Positions 18,680-29,415 are shown, counted from the first letter of the stretch. The stretch is DNA of 64,000 nt from Staphylococcus shinii (GCF_017583065.1 NZ_JAGEVL010000005.1:124001-188000); one strand, 5' to 3'. Program-made: numbers and translations. Notes: generated by a model from the letters alone, not told the origin.

Positions 18680-19435
18680 ATGCCGTTTAAAAATGAAAGG
18701 AAATATCGATGGAAGGATATTAGAGGTAAAGATTTTTTTCTACCAATCATTTATTTAGCTAGTAATTTTATATTATCAATTATAATTTTGAGTATATTAT
18801 TGGCAGTTAATATAAGCTCTGGTAATAGTCACTTCAATGGTGATATTAATACGTCAAGTCCGACTGCTTTATTAATGGAAATTGGTGTATTTATTTTTAT
18901 CATGCTTATATGGATGTTATTACATAAAAATAGTTACAAAATTGAGTGGAAAAGTGGATTCCTTAATATTAAGAAATACTGGAAACTCATTGTTATTACA
19001 TTTATAGTCATATTTATATTTAAATTAATTTTTCCTATGTTAGTCGATGCGTTTGCACCTGAACAATGGAAGTTTGAAGAAACACAAAACGATTTAATAG
19101 TTCAACAAATGTTTAGTACCCCATTATCAACAGTGCTTGCGTTCTTTTCTATTGTAATCATTGCACCGGTTACTGAAGAGTTTCTCTTCCGCCACTTGGT
19201 AATTGGTGAATTAGGAAAAAAACTGAATTTCATAGTAATGTCAGTGATATCTGTAATTATTTTTGCATCTTTACATGTAACAGAAGCGCAATCACCATTA
19301 GAAATCGTTATGTATCTTGTTATCGCCATAGGTATCGTATATGTCTATTTAAAAACACGACGTAGTTTAGCTACTGCTATTGCACTTCATGCATTAAATA
19401 ACCTTGTTGCATATGTAGCAATGGTCCTTATGTAA
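18680..19435 (+). CDS. CPBP-family intramembrane metalloprotease
   Basis: Membrane protein of 251 residues with about eight hydrophobic segments. CPBP/Abi motif 1 EEFLFRHLV near residue 172, motif 2 FASLHV, and motif 3 HALNNLVAY near the C-terminus are present. Such proteases process prenylated or peptide substrates; in staphylococci relatives affect surface-protein export or bacteriocin immunity. AGGAGG precedes ATG 18680. It stands alone, so no partner is suggested. Confidence 0.87.
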   Translation: MPFKNERKYRWKDIRGKDFFLPIIYLASNFILSIIILSILLAVNISSGNSHFNGDINTSSPTALLMEIGVFIFIMLIWMLLHKNSYKIEWKSGFLNIKKYWKLIVITFIVIFIFKLIFPMLVDAFAPEQWKFEETQNDLIVQQMFSTPLSTVLAFFSIVIIAPVTEEFLFRHLVIGELGKKLNFIVMSVISVIIFASLHVTEAQSPLEIVMYLVIAIGIVYVYLKTRRSLATAIALHALNNLVAYVAMVLM

Positions 19436-19523
19436 ACATAAATCGTTTAAGAGACTTTTGTTTCACATGGAACAGGGTTGGAAGAGTTAATAAACGTATT
19501 ATTTAGAATTTTCTAAAATTTTA

Positions 19524-19552
19524 TTGACTAAACATGAGTGTAATGCTAGGAT
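19524..19552 (+). promoter_or_regulatory. Promoter of the SAM riboswitch transcript
   Basis: TTGACT (19524-19529), 17 bases, TAGGAT (19547-19552) with extended -10 TGC. A palindrome TTTAGAA-TT-TTCTAAA (19502-19517) lies just upstream. Confidence 0.6.
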
Positions 19553-19580
19553 AAAAACACTACAACTACATATTAATTTA

Positions 19581-19730
19581 CTCTTATCAAGAGAGGTGGA
19601 GGGACGTGCCCTATGAAACCCAGCAACCGTCGTTATACGAAATGGTGCTAATTCACAAAAAGTTATTAAACTTTTAGAGATAAGAGAAGGTGAATACTTT
19701 CTCTTGTTAAATTAAGAGAAAGTATTTTTT
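19581..19730 (+). promoter_or_regulatory. SAM-I riboswitch (S-box leader) with terminator
   Basis: The aptamer is closed by CTCTTATC (19581-19588) and GATAAGAG (19679-19686). The conserved core is seen: AGAGGTGGAGGGAC, CCCTATGAAACC, CAGCAACC. A terminator follows: AATACTTTCTCTT (19693-19705) pairs with AAGAGAAAGTATT (19714-19726), then T residues. AAGAGAA (19682-19688) of the P1 side can instead pair with TTCTCTT (19699-19705), the antiterminator. SAM binding therefore stops transcription of metQ and the following dehydrogenase gene. Confidence 0.95.
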
Positions 19731-19773
19731 TATTTAGTTTGAACTTTAAAATTCATAAGGAGCGAAATAAATT

Positions 19774-20592
19774 ATGAGGAAATTAATTATTTTAAGTTTG
19801 TCATTAATATTAACTGTAGTTCTTACAGCATGTGGCAACACAAATGGGAAAGATGAGGATAAAAAAATCACAATTGCGGCTTCACCAGCACCACACGGTG
19901 AAGTACTGAAACATGCGAAAGAAGAAATGAAAAAACAAGGGTATGATTTAGAAGTTAAAACTGTAAATGATTATAAAGTACCTAATAAACTATTAGATAA
20001 AGGCGATGTAGATGCCAATTTCTTCCAACATACACCATATTTAAAAGCAGAAAAGAAAGACCATAATTACGATATAGAAGAAGTTGGAAAAGTATTTACT
20101 ACGCCTATGGGTGTTTATAGTAAAAAATATAAAGATATTAAAGACATCCCTAAGGGTTCAACGATATACGTTTCTAACAATCCAGCTGAAGAAGGCAGAT
20201 TCTTATCATTCTTTGTAGATCAAGGATTAATAAAGATCAAAAAGGGAGTTAGTATCGAAGACGCCAAATTTGAAGATATTGTAGAAAATAAAAAAGACTT
20301 GAAGTTTAATAATAAACAAGGAGCCGAATTCTTACCTAAGACATATGAAAGTAAAGAAGGTGCTGCAGTTATTATGAATTCAAACTATGCGTTAGATAAT
20401 GGATTAACGCCGCATAAAGATGCTATTATTAGTGAAACAGAGTCATCACCATTTGCGAATATTGTTGCTGTGCAAAAAGGACATAAAGATGATGAAAAGT
20501 ATCAAGCACTTATAAAAGTCTTACAATCTAAAAACATGAAAGAATTCATTAAAAAAGAATATGGTAAAGACGTTATTCCATATGAAAAATAA
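19774..20592 (+). CDS. metQ: Methionine-type ABC substrate-binding lipoprotein (NlpA/MetQ)
   Basis: Lipoprotein of 272 residues with lipobox LTAC (Cys20) and the NlpA-family core (ITIAASPAPHGEVL; FFQHTPYL; PKTYESKEGAAVIMNSNYA). It delivers methionine or a related compound to a MetNP importer. It is an orphan here: no MetN ATPase or MetP permease is adjacent, nor behind mccB. The SAM-I riboswitch directly upstream shows that it is expressed when SAM is low. No terminator separates it from the dehydrogenase 43 bases downstream. Confidence 0.9.
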   Translation: MRKLIILSLSLILTVVLTACGNTNGKDEDKKITIAASPAPHGEVLKHAKEEMKKQGYDLEVKTVNDYKVPNKLLDKGDVDANFFQHTPYLKAEKKDHNYDIEEVGKVFTTPMGVYSKKYKDIKDIPKGSTIYVSNNPAEEGRFLSFFVDQGLIKIKKGVSIEDAKFEDIVENKKDLKFNNKQGAEFLPKTYESKEGAAVIMNSNYALDNGLTPHKDAIISETESSPFANIVAVQKGHKDDEKYQALIKVLQSKNMKEFIKKEYGKDVIPYEK

Positions 20593-20635
20593 ATTATTAT
20601 GAACATATATCAGTAATGAAAAAGGGGTGTAATGT

Positions 20636-21568
20636 ATGTCTAAATTAGGTATTATTGGCTTAGGAAGAGTTGGTAGCCAAGTTTTAACGGATGTGCAATA
20701 TTTGAATTTATTTTCGGAAATTATATTGATAGATGACAAAGAAGAAATTGCAAGTGGTGAAGCTCTAGATCATAACCATTCACAAGGATTATTTAATACT
20801 GCGCACATCAAGGTCAAAGCTGGAGATTACCAAGATTTAGCAGACGCTGATTTCATTGTGATTGCTGCGAGTGTGCCAACAGATACAAATGACGGTGATC
20901 GTACACTATTAGCACAAGGCAATCATGACATTATAAAAAAAGTTACGAAACAAATAGCTAAAGTGACACAAGACGCAATAATTATCTTGGTTTCAAATCC
21001 AGTAGATTCGATGACTTATTTTGCTAATCAAATAGATTATCCGTCTAATAAAATCATTGGAACGGGAACTGCTTTAGAAAGCTCAAGATTTAAGACGATT
21101 ATCGCTCATCATTACCAAATCGATCCTAAAAATGTTGAAGCTTTTGTTATTGGCGAACATGGGGAACATGCAATACCTGTGTGGAGTAAAGTACGTATTC
21201 ATGGTATGCCACTAGCAGAATATGAAGCGCTAAGTGATAGCCCGAAAATTGATAAAGCACATATCACATCTATTATTAATGAGGTATCTATGGATGTTTT
21301 TTATCAAAAAGGTTGGACCAATGCAGCTATCTCCAAAGTTACGACATTATTGATACAAACTATTGCGTTGAACCAACGTACTATTATGCCACTGACTTCA
21401 ATCAGTCAAGAATATGACTTAGTAGATGGTGCATTTAGTTTACCAACGTTAGTTGATCGTTCTGGTATTGTACAGAGGTTTGCGATTAAATTGGATGATC
21501 AAGAAATGCAACAGCTTAAAGAAGCTTACGAATATATTAGAGAAACTATCCGTACATCAGAAAAATAA
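20636..21568 (+). CDS. L-2-hydroxyacid dehydrogenase, LDH/malate family (HicDH-like)
   Basis: NAD-dependent, 310 residues. Seen: GLGRVG dinucleotide motif, the active loop with DGDRTLLAQ in place of the lactate-type PGETRL, SNPVDSMTY, and catalytic His in GEHGEH. The loop and length point to the branched 2-hydroxyacid (hydroxyisocaproate) group more than true lactate dehydrogenase. Ribosome site AAAGGGGTG. It lies 43 bases behind metQ without a terminator, so it falls under the SAM riboswitch. I infer a role in methionine metabolism, such as interconverting 2-hydroxy- and 2-oxo-4-methylthiobutyrate; this is not shown by sequence. Confidence 0.83.
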   Translation: MSKLGIIGLGRVGSQVLTDVQYLNLFSEIILIDDKEEIASGEALDHNHSQGLFNTAHIKVKAGDYQDLADADFIVIAASVPTDTNDGDRTLLAQGNHDIIKKVTKQIAKVTQDAIIILVSNPVDSMTYFANQIDYPSNKIIGTGTALESSRFKTIIAHHYQIDPKNVEAFVIGEHGEHAIPVWSKVRIHGMPLAEYEALSDSPKIDKAHITSIINEVSMDVFYQKGWTNAAISKVTTLLIQTIALNQRTIMPLTSISQEYDLVDGAFSLPTLVDRSGIVQRFAIKLDDQEMQQLKEAYEYIRETIRTSEK

Positions 21569-21579
21569 AATACATTTAC

Positions 21580-21622
21580 ACACCAATTCATTAGATGATG
21601 TCTTTTGAATTGGTGTTTTTTA
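21580..21622 (+). terminator. Terminator after the hydroxyacid dehydrogenase
   Basis: ACACCAATTCA (21580-21590) pairs with TGAATTGGTGT (21606-21616), then TTTTTATT. Confidence 0.85.
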
Positions 21623-21739
21623 TTATGTGAACTTTAATAAGCCACTTCTTGCTTAAATAATAGGTAATAGCTACAATGAATTTAAACATTAAATCAACCT
21701 TTGAACAAAAGTAAATTTACGAGAAAGCGCGGTGCAGTG

Positions 21740-23605
21740 ATGTTAGAAAGACATGCTAAACTCATTAGATTGTTACTCAACAACAGTAATCATTTTTTAA
21801 GCGCAGATGAAATAGCAAATTACTTAAACGTCTCTAATAGAACAGTGAGGAATGATATTAAATATATAAATGTTGAAGTATTATCGGCGTTAATTGTCAG
21901 TGTCAAAGGTCGTGGTTTCAAGATGAACCAAGACCTATATAGTATAGAGTATATAGAAGAAGTTGTTTCTGATTTTACAAATAAAGAAAACGAACTACTG
22001 CTAAAATTGGGTTATCATATTTTAATGTATCAACAACCCACAACTTTAGATTCATTAGCACATCACTTTAAGTTATCTAAATCAGAAATCAGTGATTATT
22101 TAACGCGTGTTCAGTCGTGGTGCAATTCATTTGATATTACTGTTAATCTAACTAAGAAAAAAGGCGTCACTGTAAACGGAAACGAAATGAATATTAGGAA
22201 TGCGATTTTACATTTAAATCAACTATCTTCGGAAAATAAAACGGTTGATGATGTGATATTAAATGAAATACCTAAAGCGCATATCAATATTATTAGTCAA
22301 ATTATTGAACATAATTTAAATGCACATCATATACAAACCTCTAAAATGCGTATAAAACAATTACTCATACATTTAATTATTATATTTAAACGCAATAACG
22401 AGGACGGTCATTCATGGGTAGTTGATAAATCCTCTTATAAAATCGCGCAACAATGTATTACAGACATCAATTCGGAATTAGGTTATCAACTTTCAGATGA
22501 AACTGCGCAACTGTTATCTTTCTTTATTAGCTATTATTTTAATAAATACGATTTAGGCTTTGAACAGGTTTTTGTTAAAAGTTATATCGATCGTATGATT
22601 CATCAGATGGAGAAAAATGTAGGAGTTGATTTTACAGAAGATCAAGAACTACGCGACAATTTATATGCACATTTCAGTAGAACTTACTTACGTATAGCAA
22701 AGAATGTTTATATTAATAATCCTTTAACTGAAGATATTAAAAAGTATTATCCCTTTGTGTTTAATGCATTATATGAGACAGTGAGTCATCTTGCAAAGGA
22801 TGCGAATATAAATTTAGTTGAAGATGAAATTGCATTTTTGGCGTTACATTTTCAATCTTCGATAGATCGCAATAAAAAAGATTCGTTTAATATTGTTATC
22901 ACTTGTTATTATGGTTTAGGAATTTCTAGTTTATTAGAAGCAAAAATTAAAAATATAGATGATAGTATTCATATAGTAGATACATTGAAAATAGAAGATA
23001 TTGATGATTATAACTTTAGCGATATTGATGCTCTTATTTCTACACATACTATTGAAACTACACAACTGCCTAATGACTTAATTTGCTTAGAAGTATCTCC
23101 TCTATTTTCAGAGGAGGATGAAAATAAAATTGCTTCAGCGTTACACCATAAGCAAAACCCTGTATTACATCAAAATGAATTAGCTTCAATTCAGTTTAGT
23201 GTTTACTCAGATAAACAGGAACAAGTGGTTGCAAGTTATGTTTTTGAACAAGCTCAAATTGTTCTAGACAACAATTATGCTGTCACCAACGATTACATGA
23301 AAAGTGCATTGGAAAGAGAGAAGTTTTCTTCTACGTATATTGGTAATGGTATGAGTATGCCACATGGTGATCCGGAAAAGGTATTAAAATCACATGTAAT
23401 TATTTTTAAAAACATGCAAGGTTATATCTGGAAACAAAATAAAGCTAAACTTGTTTTTTTCTTAGCGATTACGGAACAAGATATTCCTGTAATGAAGAAA
23501 ATTATTCATACTATCGCCAAATTGGATGAGAATGCTGTAGACCAATTATTAGTGCTTGAAGATCAAAGTTTAAAAGAAAAAATCATTCACTTAATTAAAG
23601 AATAA
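21740..23605 (+). CDS. manR: PRD-containing BglG-family activator (ManR-like)
   Basis: Regulator of about 621 residues. HTH at residues 18-40 (LSADEIANYLNVSNRTVRND), second HTH around 100, two PRDs, an EIIB-like domain (ITCYYGLGISSLLEAKI) and an EIIA-like end (GNGMSMPHGDPEK). The start is ATG 21740, with GGTG five bases before; no better ribosome site exists in frame upstream. It stands directly before a fructose-family EIIBCA and manA, the same order as B. subtilis manR-manPA, so it probably activates mannose uptake when its PRDs are unphosphorylated by the transporter. Confidence 0.85.
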   Translation: MLERHAKLIRLLLNNSNHFLSADEIANYLNVSNRTVRNDIKYINVEVLSALIVSVKGRGFKMNQDLYSIEYIEEVVSDFTNKENELLLKLGYHILMYQQPTTLDSLAHHFKLSKSEISDYLTRVQSWCNSFDITVNLTKKKGVTVNGNEMNIRNAILHLNQLSSENKTVDDVILNEIPKAHINIISQIIEHNLNAHHIQTSKMRIKQLLIHLIIIFKRNNEDGHSWVVDKSSYKIAQQCITDINSELGYQLSDETAQLLSFFISYYFNKYDLGFEQVFVKSYIDRMIHQMEKNVGVDFTEDQELRDNLYAHFSRTYLRIAKNVYINNPLTEDIKKYYPFVFNALYETVSHLAKDANINLVEDEIAFLALHFQSSIDRNKKDSFNIVITCYYGLGISSLLEAKIKNIDDSIHIVDTLKIEDIDDYNFSDIDALISTHTIETTQLPNDLICLEVSPLFSEEDENKIASALHHKQNPVLHQNELASIQFSVYSDKQEQVVASYVFEQAQIVLDNNYAVTNDYMKSALEREKFSSTYIGNGMSMPHGDPEKVLKSHVIIFKNMQGYIWKQNKAKLVFFLAITEQDIPVMKKIIHTIAKLDENAVDQLLVLEDQSLKEKIIHLIKE

Positions 23606-23645
23606 TTGCCACTAGTAACGGCAATTATTCTTTTTTATAATCTTA

Positions 23646-23659
23646 TGAATGCGTTTACA
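23646..23659 (+). promoter_or_regulatory. Probable cre site before manP
   Basis: TGAATGCGTTTACA matches the cre consensus except for T at position 5. It lies 25 bases before the manP start, so CcpA could block both initiation and read-through from manR. Confidence 0.6.
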
Positions 23660-23683
23660 ATTGAGTTAAGGAGGATGAATGAT

Positions 23684-25657
23684 ATGAAAATTTTAGCGAT
23701 TACGTCGTGTCCAAATGGGATTGCACACACGTATATGGCCCAAGAAAAATTAGAGCAAGCTGCTAAAGATATGGGCGTACATATCAAGGTAGAAACACAA
23801 GGTGGTGTAGGTGCAGAAAATGTTTTAACACCAAAAGAAATTAGAGAAGCAGACGGCATTATTATTGCAGCAGATCGCCAAGTAGATTTATCAAGATTTG
23901 ATGGGAAGTTATTAATTAACGAAAGTGTTAGAGAAGGCATTCATAAACCGGAAGTATTGATTCAACGAATTATTGATAAAGATGCTCATATCCATCATGA
24001 AACTAATGGAACTAGTCAGCCTAGCCAAGAAGATAAACCTAAAACTGGTATTCAGATGGTTTATCAACATTTAATGAACGGTGTATCGTTTATGGTGCCT
24101 TTTATCGTTGTAGGTGGATTGTTAATGGCGATTGCACTGACAATTGGTGGAGAAGCAACTTCAAAAGGTTTGGAGATTCCAGATGATTCATTTTGGAAAT
24201 CAGTTGAAAATATAGGCAATTTAGCTTTCAGTTTTATGGTGCCAATATTGGCTGGTTACATCGCAGTTAGTATTGCTGACAAACCTGGACTTGTACCCGG
24301 TATGATTGGTGGAGCTATAGCTGCTGACGGTAGCTTCTACGGTAGTGATGCTGGAGCTGGTTTTCTAGGAGGTATTGTAGCAGGTTTTATAGCAGGTTAC
24401 ATTGCGAAATGGATTAAAAATGTAAAAACACCAAAAGTGATGGCACCCATTATGCCGATTATCATAATTCCTATTATCTCATCACTCATTGTGGGATTAA
24501 TATTTATATTCTTAATTGGTGCACCGATAGCGAGTATCTTTGAAGCATTGACAACTTGGTTGAAAGGTATGCAAGGTACTAACATTGTAATCTTAGCATT
24601 AATTGTAGGTGCGATGATTGCATTTGATATGGGCGGACCAGTAAATAAAGTTGCTTTCTTATTTGGTTCAGCGCTAATTGCTGAAGGTAACTATGCTGTA
24701 ATGGGGATGGTTGCAGTAGCGGTTTGTACGCCGCCTATTGGTTTAGGTTTAGCTACCTTTATTAATAAACGTAAATTTAATAAAGGTGAAGTAGAAATGG
24801 GAAAAGCTTCATTTACTATGGGATTATTTGGTATTACAGAAGGTGCTATTCCGTTTGCTGCACAAGATCCGTTAAGAATTATTCCGTCCAATATGGTAGG
24901 GGCGATGGTAGCAGCAGCTATTGCAGCAATAGGTGGTGTAGGAGATAGAGTGGCTCATGGAGGTCCGATTGTAGCTATTTTAGGTGGTATAGATCAGATT
25001 TTATGGTTCTTTATTGCTGTGATAGTTGGTAGTCTTGTCACGATGAGTGCAGTGTTATTTTTAAGAAAAAACACACCAGCATTAGCTGTTGATACTAATA
25101 GTATTGCAACGGGAATGACAGCGGAACAGCAAGATGACGAATCAGAAGCCAGTCCTACAACAAATACTACAACGGATATAAATAAAGAGAAAACAACTGA
25201 ACAGACAAATAATACAGTTGATGTATTTGATAAAGATGTTATTAAAATAGTCGATAAGAAAAATACAAGAGACGAAGCGATAGACGATCTCATAGATCAA
25301 CTAGATAAGGGTGATTACATTATAGATAAAAATGAATTGAAAGATGCTGTACTGAAACGTGAAGCAGAAGCAACGACAGCAATTGGAATGAATGTCGCAA
25401 TACCTCACGCAAAATCATCGGCAGTGAAACAACCTGTTGTCGCTGTAATGAATAATAAACGTGGTATCGACTGGGAAAGCTTAGATGGCACATTGCCTAA
25501 TATTGTATTTCTAATTGCAGTACCTAATGACAGCAATGATACACATTTAAAACTGTTACAAAGATTATCACGAACATTAATGGACGACGATATTCGCCAA
25601 CAGTTAATTGAGGCAACACACACACAACAAATTTACGATTTACTTAAAGAAATATAA
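23684..25657 (+). CDS. manP: PTS EIIBCA of the fructose family, probable mannose transporter
   Basis: 657 residues in the order EIIB (phosphocysteine Cys9 in ITSCPNGIAHTY), EIIC (about residues 125-470, many membrane segments), a Thr/Asn/Glu-rich linker, and EIIA (phosphohistidine His575 in VAIPHAKSS). It imports and phosphorylates mannose or fructose at the membrane. AAGGAGG precedes ATG 23684. The next gene is manA, mannose-6-phosphate isomerase, which favours mannose; ManP of B. subtilis has the same length and order. A cre-like site overlaps its leader. Confidence 0.87.
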   Translation: MKILAITSCPNGIAHTYMAQEKLEQAAKDMGVHIKVETQGGVGAENVLTPKEIREADGIIIAADRQVDLSRFDGKLLINESVREGIHKPEVLIQRIIDKDAHIHHETNGTSQPSQEDKPKTGIQMVYQHLMNGVSFMVPFIVVGGLLMAIALTIGGEATSKGLEIPDDSFWKSVENIGNLAFSFMVPILAGYIAVSIADKPGLVPGMIGGAIAADGSFYGSDAGAGFLGGIVAGFIAGYIAKWIKNVKTPKVMAPIMPIIIIPIISSLIVGLIFIFLIGAPIASIFEALTTWLKGMQGTNIVILALIVGAMIAFDMGGPVNKVAFLFGSALIAEGNYAVMGMVAVAVCTPPIGLGLATFINKRKFNKGEVEMGKASFTMGLFGITEGAIPFAAQDPLRIIPSNMVGAMVAAAIAAIGGVGDRVAHGGPIVAILGGIDQILWFFIAVIVGSLVTMSAVLFLRKNTPALAVDTNSIATGMTAEQQDDESEASPTTNTTTDINKEKTTEQTNNTVDVFDKDVIKIVDKKNTRDEAIDDLIDQLDKGDYIIDKNELKDAVLKREAEATTAIGMNVAIPHAKSSAVKQPVVAVMNNKRGIDWESLDGTLPNIVFLIAVPNDSNDTHLKLLQRLSRTLMDDDIRQQLIEATHTQQIYDLLKEI

Positions 25658-25674
25658 GTGGGAGGTAGGAATAA

Positions 25675-26610
25675 ATGCCATTATTATTAAAACCCGTTTT
25701 TCAAGAAAGAATTTGGGGAGGTAGTGCACTTAAAGCATTTAACTACGATATACCTAATGCTCATACTGGAGAATGTTGGGCGATATCAGCACATCCGAAC
25801 GGTCCAAACGCCATTGAAAATGGACGTCATAAGGGTAAAACATTAGATGAAGTTTGGGCAGAAGACAAAGTGTTATTTGGAAATCCTAAAGAAGATAAGT
25901 TTCCGTTACTAACTAAAATATTAGATGCAAATGATAATTTGTCAGTACAAGTACACCCAGATAATACGTATGCGCAAAAATATGAAGGTGAATATGGTAA
26001 GACCGAATGTTGGTATATCTTAGATGCAAAAGAAGGCGCAGAAATTATTTATGGTGTAAATGCACAGGATCAAAATGAGTTAAATCAAATGATTGATAAT
26101 AAACAATTCGATACATTATTCAAATCAGTCAAAGTTCAAGCAGGAGATTTTTTCTATGTTCCTGCAGGTACCGTGCACGCAATAGGAGAAGGGATCTTAA
26201 TCTTAGAGACACAACAATCTTCTGATACTACTTACCGTATTTATGACTATGATCGAACTGATAAAGAAGGAAATAAAAGAACACTTCATTTAGAAGAAAG
26301 TAAAGATGTAATTGACCTTTCGGCTAGCTCACCAAATACATCAGCTAAACATGAAGTGGTTCAAGGTCAGGATTATACGCAATTTGTATCTAATAAGTTC
26401 TTTACAGTGGAAAGATGGATAATCAATGGTCATTTAGCTTATACAAAACCAAAATCATATTGTTTAGTATCTGTTGTAGAGGGCAATGGCGAAGTTACGG
26501 TAAATAACGAAGCTATTACTTTAGAAAAAGGGACACATTTTATACTAACTACTGAGGATGAAGAAATAACATTTAGAGGTGATATGACATTTATCGTTAG
26601 TTATGTATAA
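25675..26610 (+). CDS. manA: Mannose-6-phosphate isomerase, class I
   Basis: Converts mannose-6-phosphate to fructose-6-phosphate; zinc enzyme, 311 residues, the short Firmicutes form. Zinc-site motifs: SVQVHPDN near residue 97, KTECWY near 115, and PAGTVHAIGEG near 172. GGGAGG ribosome site, 17 bases after manP. It takes the product of the adjacent PTS into glycolysis. A terminator follows. Confidence 0.93.
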   Translation: MPLLLKPVFQERIWGGSALKAFNYDIPNAHTGECWAISAHPNGPNAIENGRHKGKTLDEVWAEDKVLFGNPKEDKFPLLTKILDANDNLSVQVHPDNTYAQKYEGEYGKTECWYILDAKEGAEIIYGVNAQDQNELNQMIDNKQFDTLFKSVKVQAGDFFYVPAGTVHAIGEGILILETQQSSDTTYRIYDYDRTDKEGNKRTLHLEESKDVIDLSASSPNTSAKHEVVQGQDYTQFVSNKFFTVERWIINGHLAYTKPKSYCLVSVVEGNGEVTVNNEAITLEKGTHFILTTEDEEITFRGDMTFIVSYV

Positions 26611-26616
26611 AAAATT

Positions 26617-26652
26617 AAAGGCGAGATAACTTTAGTTATCTCTGCCTTTTTA
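26617..26652 (+). terminator. Terminator between manA and the ROK kinase gene
   Basis: AAAGGCGAGATAAC (26617-26630) pairs with GTTATCTCTGCCTTT (one bulge), then T residues. It lies only 24 bases before the ROK start, so that gene is read by partial read-through or by a promoter I cannot see. Confidence 0.75.
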
Positions 26653-26675
26653 TACAATTATAGGAGGTAATTACA

Positions 26676-27575
26676 ATGTTAAAAATTTGTGCAGATATAG
26701 GTGGAACAAAGACAATTGTAGGTTTGATTAACGAAGAGTTAGAAATTATAGAGAGCCATAAATTTGAAACGTATATAAATAATCCCGAACAACAGTTTAC
26801 TGAAATAATTAATATAGCTAAGAATTATTTAGAAAGTGTTGAACACGTAAATGATACAATACTAAATATTGCTATGCCTGGGCCATGTGATTATACTCAA
26901 GGTGTATTTTTAAACCCTCCAAATCTGCAAAAATACAATGGCTTTAATGCAGGTGAATTTATCACTGAACATAGTTCATTTAAACCATATTTTGTAAATG
27001 ATACGGATGCTGCTATATTAGCAGAACAACGTTATGTTTCATCGATGACAGAGGATTTTATATATTTAACTATAAGCACAGGAGTTGGTATGGCATACAT
27101 GAGAAATGGTACGCTAGTTTCTGGTAGCGATGGTAATTTCGGTGAGATTGGTCATACAATTATTAAAGATAATAGTGACTACCAATGCCCTGTGTGCAAA
27201 CAATATGGTTGCGTTGAAAATGAAATTTCTGGACTAGCCATAAGTAGGAAAGCGGGTTTATTGCTTAACAAAGAAGTTAGTACGAGAGAGGCAATAGAAA
27301 TGTATAATGCAGGAAAAAATAAACAAATCATACAGATGATTGAAGAAGTAATATATTTAACACAAAAGTTATGTACGAACCTATATAGTATCTTCAATGT
27401 ATATAATATCGTACTTGGAGGTGGCGTAACACAAAGTACATTACCTTATAAAACACGAATTGAGGCATATGCACAAAAACATCACTTGATTCAAAATAGA
27501 GAGATAGTAGTCAGAATAAGTGATTTAGAGGCGAATGTATTAACAGGCCTTTATTATGTGAATAAAAATAAATGA
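26676..27575 (+). CDS. ROK-family sugar kinase
   Basis: 299 residues, cytoplasmic. ATP motif DIGGTKTIVG at the N-terminus, catalytic Asp in NDTDAA, GGVTQ near the C-terminus, and the ROK zinc cluster GHTII..CPVCKQYGCVEN. It phosphorylates a hexose, probably fructose, glucose or mannose taken up unphosphorylated. AGGAGG ribosome site. It follows manA across a terminator. Could be an N-acetylmannosamine or glucokinase relative; substrate not decided. Confidence 0.85.
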   Translation: MLKICADIGGTKTIVGLINEELEIIESHKFETYINNPEQQFTEIINIAKNYLESVEHVNDTILNIAMPGPCDYTQGVFLNPPNLQKYNGFNAGEFITEHSSFKPYFVNDTDAAILAEQRYVSSMTEDFIYLTISTGVGMAYMRNGTLVSGSDGNFGEIGHTIIKDNSDYQCPVCKQYGCVENEISGLAISRKAGLLLNKEVSTREAIEMYNAGKNKQIIQMIEEVIYLTQKLCTNLYSIFNVYNIVLGGGVTQSTLPYKTRIEAYAQKHHLIQNREIVVRISDLEANVLTGLYYVNKNK

Positions 27576-27593
27576 AAGCTTTCCAGTGTCTAT

Positions 27594-27654
27594 TGGGAAG
27601 GGAATGAAACCTAATTTTTATGAAAAGATTTCGTTTTCTCGTCCCGGCTAGGAT
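27594..27654. repeat. Dispersed intergenic repeat, copy B
   Basis: GGGAATGAAACCTAATTT followed by AAAAGATTTCGTTTTCTCG and TCCCGGCTAGG aligns with copy A at 15811. The two are diverged, so it is an old family. Confidence 0.5.
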
Positions 27655-27990
27655 GACTAGAGTTGAAAAAATATGGTTTAAAGGCTTTACAACTCAGCCA
27701 AATCAACACCCCAAATTATGAGATTAATATGGTTATATTCCTATATAAATTTATGAATTCAATATGGAATATAAAGTTGGAACAATCATACATGAAACAC
27801 GGAAGGGAGGCTTAGGTTTGTGTGAGGTCATAGACTCGGACAGTCTAAAAGGATACATTTTTTGAAGAGGGAGAATCTATGTGTCTCATTTAATCATTAA
27901 TATTGATATTCTTTATATGGTTAAGGCTGAGACAATTAATTGCCCCAGCCTCTTTAGCATTAACCTAGTTTTTAATTATGTTTTATTATT

Positions 27991-28029
27991 AGCATCACTA
28001 AGAAAATTCCTTCGTTAATTTTCAAGTGA
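27991..28029. repeat. Duplicated hairpin unit, distal copy
   Basis: 39 bases identical but for one with 28061-28099. Each has CACT..GAAAATT and AATTTTC.AGTG arms forming a hairpin around CCTTCGTT. The other copy contains the last codons and stop of the metY gene, so this one is a copy of a gene end. Confidence 0.8.
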
Positions 28030-28060
28030 ACAGAAGAATACAAAAGTAAACTTTTGCATA

Positions 28061-29413
<1,353 letters not shown>

Positions 29414-29415
29414 TC

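Noticed and set aside
27818..27865. 15-codon frame behind GGGAGG
   Set aside because: Too short and TTG start; no supporting evidence.
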